From NCBI GenBank assembly GCA_947648495.1, contig CANSOA010000006.1:1-64000 (forward strand): a stretch of DNA of 64,000 nucleotides. The letters are read 5' to 3'. Shown here one piece after another: positions 8,150-15,587 of this stretch. Below the pieces are notes generated by a model that saw nothing but the letters and a program-made list of their open reading frames with translations, searched no databases and was not told where the DNA came from. Source of the DNA: an uncultured Clostridium sp. (GTDB lineage: Bacteria; Bacillota; Clostridia; TANB77; CAG-508). A program made the position numbers and the translations under genes. Positions within the stretch are counted from its first letter, which is position 1, and each line of letters opens with the position of its first letter.

Positions 8150-10417
8150 ATGAAATTAGACCGTTCTAAAAAAAGCAAAATCATTGGAATTAGTTTAATA
8201 TTTTTGTTAATTTTATTGTTTGTTACGTATATTGGGTATAGTTATTTTCTAAAAAATAATGGAAAAGAAGCGATAAAGAGTGAATTTTTTAGTAAAATTG
8301 GAAATCAAGATTTAGCATTTTTTTTAGATTCCGCTATTTATTCCAAGATTGGGGACAAATTGGAAAATGAGCATTATGAATCAAACTCAAACTTAAAAAT
8401 AGCGACTACAATGGAAAATAATATGCTTTCCAAATTAGATTTGTCCAAATTTGAATTAGGTCATTCCATTTTGCGAAATAGCGATGAAAACCAATCGTAT
8501 CATAAAATAGATATTCGCTATTCGGACCAACCAGTTTTGACTTTAGATGGTATTTTCAATCATCAACAATTTGCGATAAAGTCAGATGAGATTGTGAATA
8601 AATATGTTGGAATGAATAGAAGTAATGTGCAAAATGTGGTAAATCAATTAGGGGAAGCACCAATTGATTGGTCCCACAAGATAAAGTTAAAAAATTTTTT
8701 GGTGGATAGAGAACGTTTGGATTTAGAGAAAATAGCGAATCCTTCACGTCTAGTAACCTATATAGAGATTGTAAAAGAAAAAGCAACAGCTGACTGCTTT
8801 TCAAAAAAAGAAAATGTAATTGTAACTCTAAATTCAGAGCAAATAGCTACAACGGAGTATACTGTGGAATTGGATTCTACAAAAACTTATGAAGTATTTG
8901 AACAATTAGCGGAAAAATTATCACAAGATCAAGAATTGTTTTCAGAATTGGTGGCAAAAAAAGGACAAGACTTTGAAAATGAAAATACAGGAATTTTAGA
9001 ATATTCTGATAATGAAAATGTGTCTCAAATACAAGGACAAGAAAATAATTTTTACACTTCCATCAATATTTGGGGAGAAAATACTGGCGCAGAAAATACG
9101 CAAACAAATTCTGTGAGTAATACAATAGAAAATACACAAACTTCTAATACCACAACGGAGAATACCACACCAATTGCCAATACTATTCAGTTAAATACAA
9201 CTGCAGAAGAGAACAATTCCATAACACAGAACAATGACCAACCACAACAGATTGAACCATCCGAACCGCAAGAAGAACAGCAACCAGAGCAGACAGCAGA
9301 GCCAGAGCAAACAAATTCGCAAGAAAATTCACATTCTACTAACACGACTCAAAATAATATGCAAGAAGAAAATGTCAGAACACAAGGATTTATTGCGGTC
9401 AATGAAGAGACAGAAGGAACCGAAGAAGAAAATTTTATTGTAGGTGAAAATTATCAAGAAACTATAGAAAATATTCAAAAATTGGTACAGAAAATAAATT
9501 GGTCTTTTTACTTGCTAAGTGGCGCAAAAGCAAATTGTTCAGAAGCAGAATTGAAAGAAATATGGCAAAATAGGTTAATGGAGAAAAGCAAGGAAAACAA
9601 TCGTCTGATTGTAAAAATGTATGTGAGCGAGGATAAAGTCGTAAAACTAAGATTTGAACTTTCTGAATCGCAAGAATGTTTGGATTTGGGAATTCTTTCT
9701 AAATCAGAAAATGAGAAATATTTACTTGTTACGGTTTTACAAGGAAAAGACGATGCCACAAAAGGCTATGATATTAGTTTATACAAGAAAAATGATGATG
9801 CTGTTACAAAAACAAAGCTAAATATCAATCAAATTTATAAAAACAAGATTCGTAAGAAAACCAATATTAATTTAGAAACAAAAGGGACTATTAATTCTAA
9901 AAAATATACAACCACAGCAGAAATTGTGTATTCGGATAGCGATGGTGAATTTAAAGCAGAACTAGAAAATGCATTAAATTTTGATGTTACACCAGAAATT
10001 GAGCTATTGAAGGAAGAAAATTGTTTATTATTAGACACATTATCTGAAGAGGAATTATTGGTCACAAAAGATGCTATTGTGCAGAAAACATGGGAAGTTT
10101 TAAGAGAAAAAAATAGAAATTTGAATATGATTGATACCTATCATACCAATTCAATTGTACAACAAACAGAAGAGCAAAATACAGCGACAGAAGACGAAAA
10201 TGCAAGAAAACAAGCCAAAGAAGTCTTAATTCAAACAATTTCTGAAAAAATGACGCAGTATTTGCAAAACGGAACCAATTTGAGATTGCAAGACCTAGAA
10301 GGACTGACGATACCAAACTACGAAGTAGATATTTCCATTAGTTCTAATTTGGCTATTATTACAGTAAATGGCTATCGTTTTAATCTGGATGCAGAATTTA
10401 ATTTGTCAGATTCGTAA
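8150..10417 (+). CDS. Large membrane-anchored envelope protein, unknown function
   Basis: 755 residues from ATG 8150. A short Lys-rich N-terminus and one membrane helix (residues about 12-33) anchor an extracytoplasmic body. Two predicted folded parts flank a Gln/Asn/Thr/Glu-rich low-complexity linker (about residues 330-430). The start is uncertain: AGGAGG at 8102-8107 is too far from ATG 8150 and from the in-frame TTG 8126, and better serves a seven-codon frame at 8119-8142. The next gene is also an anchored protein and follows closely, so they may work together at the cell surface. I recognise no family. Confidence 0.6.
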   Translation: MKLDRSKKSKIIGISLIFLLILLFVTYIGYSYFLKNNGKEAIKSEFFSKIGNQDLAFFLDSAIYSKIGDKLENEHYESNSNLKIATTMENNMLSKLDLSKFELGHSILRNSDENQSYHKIDIRYSDQPVLTLDGIFNHQQFAIKSDEIVNKYVGMNRSNVQNVVNQLGEAPIDWSHKIKLKNFLVDRERLDLEKIANPSRLVTYIEIVKEKATADCFSKKENVIVTLNSEQIATTEYTVELDSTKTYEVFEQLAEKLSQDQELFSELVAKKGQDFENENTGILEYSDNENVSQIQGQENNFYTSINIWGENTGAENTQTNSVSNTIENTQTSNTTTENTTPIANTIQLNTTAEENNSITQNNDQPQQIEPSEPQEEQQPEQTAEPEQTNSQENSHSTNTTQNNMQEENVRTQGFIAVNEETEGTEEENFIVGENYQETIENIQKLVQKINWSFYLLSGAKANCSEAELKEIWQNRLMEKSKENNRLIVKMYVSEDKVVKLRFELSESQECLDLGILSKSENEKYLLVTVLQGKDDATKGYDISLYKKNDDAVTKTKLNINQIYKNKIRKKTNINLETKGTINSKKYTTTAEIVYSDSDGEFKAELENALNFDVTPEIELLKEENCLLLDTLSEEELLVTKDAIVQKTWEVLREKNRNLNMIDTYHTNSIVQQTEEQNTATEDENARKQAKEVLIQTISEKMTQYLQNGTNLRLQDLEGLTIPNYEVDISISSNLAIITVNGYRFNLDAEFNLSDS

Positions 10418-10436
10418 AAGAAAAGGGAATAGTAAG

Positions 10437-11369
10437 ATGAAAAAAAGAAAAAAAATAGTAATTATAGTGAGTATTGGAATTATCCTAATAGGAATGGTGA
10501 AATTATTTACTTTGAATAAACATAAAGATAATGGAAACATTGCTAACATGGGGCTTGTGACCCAAAGTGATAAAACCGTTTATTATAACAAATATGAAAA
10601 AGGAATTTTTGCCTATAAAAATGGAAAAGAACAGAGGTTAACCGATGAAACCGCTTATGCAATCAGTGTTTTTGAGGACCAAATCTATTATATCACCATT
10701 TCTGATTTTAGCAATGTAGTGATAAAAAGGATTGATACAAATGGAGAAAATTTAAAGAAAATAGCGACAATTTATACCTCGCTTAGCAAATTTTTTGTTC
10801 GTAGCGAAGGAATTTACTATTTAGCCAATAAAGGAATTGCAAGAATTGATAGAAATGGCGAAGGAGAAACGCTTGTTTTTGAGGAAAATATACAAGATTT
10901 CCAAATTGTCGGGGATGAAATTTTTTATACAAATGTATTCAATCAAATAGGAAAAGTTTCGATTTCTGGAGAAAATCCTTATATTTTGAATGAAGAGGCA
11001 AACGCTAAAAAAATGCAAGTGGTTGACAATTGGATTTATTATTTAGATGAAAACGAAAATGCGTTATTTCGTTTCAAACCAAATGGAAAGGACAAAGAGC
11101 TTGTATCAATTTTGGTAAAAAATCAGACTTATAATGTGTGTGGTAATTATGTATATTATTTGGACAAAGAAAATTCGACTATTGCTAGAATGAAAATTGG
11201 CAAAAGCAATCAATGTGATTCGATTGTAACTATTAGTGTTACGAATACCAAAATTAATATTGCAAATGATGAATTATATTATTTAGACAAAAGTAAAGAT
11301 GAATCACAAACTTATCAAATGTATCGAATTGGGTTGAAAGGACAAGAAACAAAAAGTATAGAATATTAA
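10437..11369 (+). CDS. Membrane-anchored DUF5050-like beta-propeller protein
   Basis: 310 residues. An N-terminal helix after KKRKK forms a signal anchor. The rest is a run of about 40-residue repeats with the pattern IYYI-x-RIDxNGENLKKI, YYL and IYYLDENENALFRF, typical of the DUF5050 / low-density-lipoprotein-receptor-like propeller family. It probably folds into an extracellular six-bladed propeller used for binding. Nineteen bases separate it from the upstream anchored protein, which suggests one operon. Confidence 0.7.
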   Translation: MKKRKKIVIIVSIGIILIGMVKLFTLNKHKDNGNIANMGLVTQSDKTVYYNKYEKGIFAYKNGKEQRLTDETAYAISVFEDQIYYITISDFSNVVIKRIDTNGENLKKIATIYTSLSKFFVRSEGIYYLANKGIARIDRNGEGETLVFEENIQDFQIVGDEIFYTNVFNQIGKVSISGENPYILNEEANAKKMQVVDNWIYYLDENENALFRFKPNGKDKELVSILVKNQTYNVCGNYVYYLDKENSTIARMKIGKSNQCDSIVTISVTNTKINIANDELYYLDKSKDESQTYQMYRIGLKGQETKSIEY

Positions 11370-11428
11370 TGGAAAGATATTGACTTTTTTTTCTATAAAA
11401 TATAAACTAAAAAAGAATAGGAGAAAAA

Positions 11429-11578
11429 ATGAATTTAGGTACAATTGTTTATGAAAATGAAATCTATAATTTAGATTATATGGAAGAAGAGGAAATCAAA
11501 CAAATAATCGATAACATAGAAGAGAAAAAAAGAAAAAATATCAATGAAATGAAAAATATAAAGCAAAATCAAAAATAA
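11429..11578 (+). CDS. Small hypothetical protein, 49 residues
   Basis: ATG 11429 with AGGAG five bases upstream, ending TAA 11576-11578. The product begins MNLGTIVYENEIYNLDYM and is then highly charged and helical (EEEEIKQIIDNIEEKKRK). It lies three bases before the coiled-coil gene and is probably co-expressed with it. A TTGACT / TATAAA pair with a short 15-base spacer lies upstream. Function unknown. Confidence 0.65.
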   Translation: MNLGTIVYENEIYNLDYMEEEEIKQIIDNIEEKKRKNINEMKNIKQNQK

Positions 11579-11598
11579 CGGTGTTTTGTGGAGGACTA

Positions 11599-12396
11599 AT
11601 GAGAATAAAAATAAATGATAAATATCATGCAATGCAATTGCGTAGTAAATTTCAAGATATAAAAGAAGAAATTGTTTTGAGTGCAACATTAAATATTGTG
11701 TATTTTCATAAAAAATCAGAGAAAGCTATTCAGGTAAAAATGAATCATCAATTAAATGCAATGGAAACGACAATTCATCAAATCAATCCCAAATTTCAAG
11801 AAAAGTCCAAAAAATATGATAAAATCAAACAAGAAATGATGGAGACTTTGGATTCTTATGAAAAAGTATTAAAACAATTGGCTAATCAATACGATGAAAA
11901 AATGCAACAAATGATTTTAAAAAAACTTGCGTTAGAATTTGAATTATTGACAGAAATTGTGCGCAAAAATTTACAATCAGAAGAAGAGACAAAAAAAGAG
12001 AAAAGTATTTTTGAGTTAGAAAAGCAAATCAAAAAAATGAGCCAAAAAATACGAAATTTGGATACAGAAAAAAACAATAAAATATTTGAAGCAATGGAAG
12101 TTGGGGGAAAAGAACTTACCAGCGACTTAAAAAAAACTAGAAAAATAAAGAAAATAACAACATTTTTCTCCAATCGCTTTTATACAGATCAAGTTATTTT
12201 GAAAAGTCTAATTTTGCCAATGAGACAAAGAATTGATGAATTTCAAGTAAACGAATTAAAGAAAGTGGTTGAAAAAGTGAAAGAATTCAATCTAGTTATG
12301 GTGCAAGATAGCATCAAATCAGTACAAAATAAAATATTAGAAAATCCCAAAAATCAGGCTGTTTTTCAAAAAATAGGAATACGAAAAAAACAATAA
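11599..12396 (+). CDS. Coiled-coil protein, unknown function
   Basis: 265 residues, almost entirely charged helix from residue 40 to 150. The heptad-like stretches include EKQIKKMSQKIRNLD. A positively charged helical C-terminus follows. There is no signal peptide. ATG 11599 follows GGAGG by four bases; an upstream in-frame GTG at 11581 is less likely. No family recognised. It may be a partner of the 49-residue protein just upstream. Confidence 0.6.
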   Translation: MRIKINDKYHAMQLRSKFQDIKEEIVLSATLNIVYFHKKSEKAIQVKMNHQLNAMETTIHQINPKFQEKSKKYDKIKQEMMETLDSYEKVLKQLANQYDEKMQQMILKKLALEFELLTEIVRKNLQSEEETKKEKSIFELEKQIKKMSQKIRNLDTEKNNKIFEAMEVGGKELTSDLKKTRKIKKITTFFSNRFYTDQVILKSLILPMRQRIDEFQVNELKKVVEKVKEFNLVMVQDSIKSVQNKILENPKNQAVFQKIGIRKKQ

Positions 12397-12397
12397 A

Positions 12398-12435
12398 ACG
12401 AATTTGCAAAATAAAAGTTTTGTAAATTCGTTTTA
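12398..12435. terminator. Bidirectional terminator between convergent genes
   Basis: ACGAATTTGCAAAA / TTTTGTAAATTCGT stem with a short loop and T/A tracts on both sides, between the coiled-coil gene and tyrS. Confidence 0.8.
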
Positions 12436-12441
12436 TTTTAT

Positions 12442-13656
12442 TTATTTCATAATTTTATGATAAACTTTTTTTCCTTTTTTTAAAATGGCGTAGTCGTTTT
12501 TAAAATCTTTTTCCGATAAAATATACGTTGCATCTGTTATTTTTTCATCATTTAAGGAAATGGCACCTTGTGCAATTAAAGTTTTGGCTTGTCCTTTTGA
12601 AGTGGTAATTCCCGTTTGAACCAAAGCTTCCGCAATGGTAATTGCACTATTTTCTAGTTTGGTAGAAGGCATATTTTCCAAACTTCCTTGTCCGCCAAAT
12701 AAGGCATTAGAAGATTCTTCCGCTTGTTTTGCTGCTTCTTTACCATGCACTAATTTTGTAATTTCAAAAGCGACTTTTTTCTTAGCTTCATTGATTTGTT
12801 CGTCTTTTAATTCAGCCATTGCTTGGATTTCATTCATTGGTAGAAAAGTAAGCAATTTAGCAACATTTATAACATCCGAATCATCGATATTTCGCCAATA
12901 TTGATAAAATTCATAAGGAGAAACTTTTTCGGCGTCTAACCATAGAGCTCCTTTTTCGGTTTTTCCCATTTTTTTACCCTCTTTGGTTGTAAGAAGTTTG
13001 AAAGTTAGTCCAAAAGAATCCTCCTTTCCGATTTTTCGAATCAAATCAACACCACCGATTATGTTTGACCATTGGTCGTTTCCGCCGATTTCTAGTTTGC
13101 AACCATAGGTGTTATACAAATGCAAAAAATCGTAAGATTGCATTAACATATAGCCCATTTCAAAAAACGTAAGACCAGTTTCCAAACGTTGTTTATAACA
13201 TTCAGCAGCGAGCATTTTATTTACGGAAAATAATGTTCCAATTTCACGCATAAAATCAACGTAATTTAAATCCAAAAGCCAATCAGCATTATTCACAAGA
13301 ATAGCTCCATTTTTGCCTTCAAAACTAACAAATTTTTCTACTTGTTTTTTTATACATTCTACATTATGGTTAATTTCTTTTTTTGTAAGCATTTTACGCA
13401 TATCATTTTTAAAAGAAGGATCACCAATAATGGCAGTTGCACCGCCGACTAAAATAATTGGTTTATGACCTGCTTTTTGAAGATGTGAAGCAACCATAAG
13501 TGGGATAAATCCACCAACATGCAAACTATCAGCCGTTGGGTCAAAGCCAATGTAAAATGGTATACATTTGTTATTTAAAAGTTCTTTAATTTCTTCTGGA
13601 TGGGTTAGTTGTTCGATGTATCCACGTTCTTGTAAAATGTCGAAAACATTGTTCAT
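12442..13656 (-). CDS. tyrS: Tyrosyl-tRNA synthetase
   Basis: Charges tRNA-Tyr in the cytosol. 404 residues, normal bacterial length. The class I HIGH-type motif appears as DSLHVGG near residue 43. The tyrosine-binding GGNDQW lies near residue 195 and the KMSKS-type motif is KKMGKTEKG. The C-terminal 65 residues are an S4 RNA-binding domain (SKGQAKTLIAQGAISLN). AGGAGG lies eight bases before ATG. The upstream gap is too short for a T-box leader. No CGG codon occurs. Confidence 0.96.
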   Translation of the reverse strand: MNNVFDILQERGYIEQLTHPEEIKELLNNKCIPFYIGFDPTADSLHVGGFIPLMVASHLQKAGHKPIILVGGATAIIGDPSFKNDMRKMLTKKEINHNVECIKKQVEKFVSFEGKNGAILVNNADWLLDLNYVDFMREIGTLFSVNKMLAAECYKQRLETGLTFFEMGYMLMQSYDFLHLYNTYGCKLEIGGNDQWSNIIGGVDLIRKIGKEDSFGLTFKLLTTKEGKKMGKTEKGALWLDAEKVSPYEFYQYWRNIDDSDVINVAKLLTFLPMNEIQAMAELKDEQINEAKKKVAFEITKLVHGKEAAKQAEESSNALFGGQGSLENMPSTKLENSAITIAEALVQTGITTSKGQAKTLIAQGAISLNDEKITDATYILSEKDFKNDYAILKKGKKVYHKIMK

Positions 13657-13682
13657 TTTTTTGTCCTCCTTTAATTTTTTGT

Positions 13683-13712
13683 ATTATATCATAGATTAGT
13701 AGGAAAAAGCAA
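13683..13712 (-). promoter_or_regulatory. Promoter of tyrS
   Basis: On the minus strand TTGCTT, 18-base spacer, TATAAT, reading toward tyrS. Confidence 0.6.
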
Positions 13713-13757
13713 GAGGGAATTTTTATAAAAAGAAAAAATAAAAATTTTAAAAATATC

Positions 13758-13786
13758 TTGTCAATTTATAAAGAATAGAATATAAT
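13758..13786 (+). promoter_or_regulatory. Sigma-A promoter
   Basis: TTGTCA, 17-base spacer, TATAAT, reading toward the 99-residue protein at 13820. Confidence 0.7.
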
Positions 13787-13819
13787 TTTCTTGTAGGACA
13801 ATTATAAGGAGGAAATTTT

Positions 13820-14119
13820 ATGGAGAAAACAGCTTGGATTTTTTCATACAAACTTAAGAAAAATATAAACCAAGAGACTTTTATTGAATTAACAAAAAAA
13901 CTACATGATGAAATTATTTCTAAAGCAAAAGGCTTTATTTCTTGGGAACATTACTTACAAGGAGATATATGGACTGATTTTGTTCTTTGGGAGACAGAAG
14001 AAGATGCCAATCATGCGACGACAATAGGAAAAGGTAAAGAAGTAACGAATGATTTTTATGATTGTATTCAAATGAATACTTGTAGAGCACTGATTTCAAA
14101 ACTAATAAAAAAGTATTAG
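13820..14119 (+). CDS. Small protein, possible dimeric alpha-beta barrel
   Basis: 99 residues with AAGGAGG nine bases upstream. The pattern of an N-terminal strand (TAWIFSYKLK), a helix, a GFISWEHYL strand and a WTDFVLWETEEDA strand-helix resembles ABM-type dimeric barrels used by small monooxygenases and by binding proteins. No catalytic residue can be assigned. Function unknown. Confidence 0.55.
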   Translation: MEKTAWIFSYKLKKNINQETFIELTKKLHDEIISKAKGFISWEHYLQGDIWTDFVLWETEEDANHATTIGKGKEVTNDFYDCIQMNTCRALISKLIKKY

Positions 14120-14214
14120 ATTAACCAATTGCATTCACAAGAGGAAATAAATAAGTCAAAATTGTAATGATGAATTAGTTATGATAAAAAAACTATAAAA
14201 AGGAGGTGAAATAA

Positions 14215-14535
14215 ATGAATTTTTTATTAACGTTATTAATTGGAATAGTTGCAGGAGTAATAGATGTATTACCAATGATTAAAATGAAAGTTGATAAATA
14301 TGCTTGTATATCAGCATTTGCCTATTATTTAATAGTTCCTTTTGTTATTTTTGGAATGAATTGGTTTGGCAACTTATGGTGGTTAAGAGGAGGAGTTGTT
14401 GCTATTCTTATGGCAATTCCAGTTATTATTTTAGTTGCTAAAGAAGATAAAAAAAGTCCAATAGCAATGACAATAATGTCTATTGTTTTAGGAACTATTA
14501 TCGGTGTTGTAGGACACTTTTTAGAATTAATGTAA
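14215..14535 (+). CDS. Small four-helix membrane protein, unknown
   Basis: 106 residues with AGGAGG upstream. Four hydrophobic segments fill nearly the whole chain (residues about 2-18, 33-50, 58-75, 83-103). No family recognised. It lies 95 bases after the 99-residue protein and is closed by a terminator. Confidence 0.6.
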   Translation: MNFLLTLLIGIVAGVIDVLPMIKMKVDKYACISAFAYYLIVPFVIFGMNWFGNLWWLRGGVVAILMAIPVIILVAKEDKKSPIAMTIMSIVLGTIIGVVGHFLELM

Positions 14536-14557
14536 TGTTTTAAAGTAGGAAGATTAA

Positions 14558-14588
14558 AAGAAATAGCGAAAAGTTATTTCTTTTTTTA
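14558..14588 (+). terminator. Rho-independent terminator
   Basis: AAGAAATA / TATTTCTT stem with a nine-base loop and following T tract. Confidence 0.65.
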
Positions 14589-14603
14589 TTTTCCTCAAAC
14601 ATC

Positions 14604-14632
14604 TTGCATTTTTCCCAATAAAATGATATAAC
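14604..14632 (+). promoter_or_regulatory. Sigma-A promoter of ftsY
   Basis: TTGCAT, 17-base spacer, TATAAC, about 26 bases before the ftsY ATG. Confidence 0.6.
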
Positions 14633-14658
14633 TAATAACAATACTAAAAGGAGGATTT

Positions 14659-15565
14659 ATGGGATTTTTTGATAAATTAAAATCAGGTCTTAACAAGACA
14701 AAAGAATCTTTTAATGATAAAATAAATGATGTTTTCAGTAACTTCAGAAAAGTAGACGAAGACATGCTAGAAGAGCTTGAAGAAGCCCTAATTATGTCAG
14801 ACATTGGAGTTAGTACATCTGTAAAAATAATCAATGATTTACGAACCAAAATAAAAAAAGAAAAAATAGAAAATGAAGAAGATGTAAAGATTGCCCTAAA
14901 ATCAATTATGAAGCAAATTTTGGAAGTGGGAGATAATCATCTATGTTTAGAAACAACGCCTTCTGTTATCTTAGTAGTTGGTGTCAATGGTGTGCGGAAA
15001 AACCACGTCCATTGGAAAAATCGCAAGCAAATTGGGAAAAGACGGAAAAAAAGTCGTTATCGCTGCTGCTGATACGTTTCGAGCGGCTGCAGTTGAGCAA
15101 TTAGAAGAATGGGCAAAAAGGGCAGGCAGTATTCTAGTCAAGAAAAACGAAGGAGCTGATCCAGCTTCTGTTGTATATGAAGCCATTCAAAAAACAAAAG
15201 AAATCGGTGCAGATGTGTTAATTTGTGACACTGCAGGACGTTTACACAACAAAAAATATTTAATGGACGAACTTGCTAAAATCAACAAAGTCATCGAAAA
15301 AGAAATGGCACAAGCCAGCAAAGAAACGCTCATTGTATTAGATGCCGAAACAGGACAAAATGCCATTATGCAAGTAAAAGCATTTCAAGAAATTACCAAT
15401 ATCACAGGAATTGTGCTTACTAAATTAGACGGTACTTCAAAAGGTGGTGTAGTCATTGGAATTGTTGAAGAAAATCAGATTCCAATCAAATTAATTGGTG
15501 TTGGTGAGCAAGTCGAGGATATGCAAATATTTAACCCACAAGAATTTTTAGATGCAATCCTATAA
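14659..15565 (+). CDS. ftsY: Signal recognition particle receptor FtsY, joined by +1 shift at CGG
   Basis: GTPase that docks ribosome-SRP complexes at the membrane; essential in most bacteria. The N-terminal helical N domain (residues 1-100) carries the SRP-GTPase pattern (LEEALIMSDIGV). The first frame enters ILVVGVNGV and then fails. At the in-frame CGG at 14995 (codon 113), skipping the C gives GVNG-V-GKTTSIGK, the exact SRP-GTPase P-loop, followed by DTFRAAAVEQL, DTAGR and TKLDGTSKGG. The joined product of 301 residues is normal. The zero frame ends at 15072 without a GTPase. The recoded Gly is part of the nucleotide-binding motif, so the cell cannot do without the shift if this is its only FtsY. 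AGGAGG precedes ATG 14659. Confidence 0.93.
14995..14998 (+). other. CGG +1 recoding site 3 (CGG-A to Gly), in the FtsY P-loop
   Basis: In-frame CGG after GTG. Skipping the C reads GGA AAA ACC ACG (GKTT), the invariant P-loop residues. Confidence 0.93.
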
Positions 15566-15587
15566 AATTTTTGAAAAGGAGAAAAAA

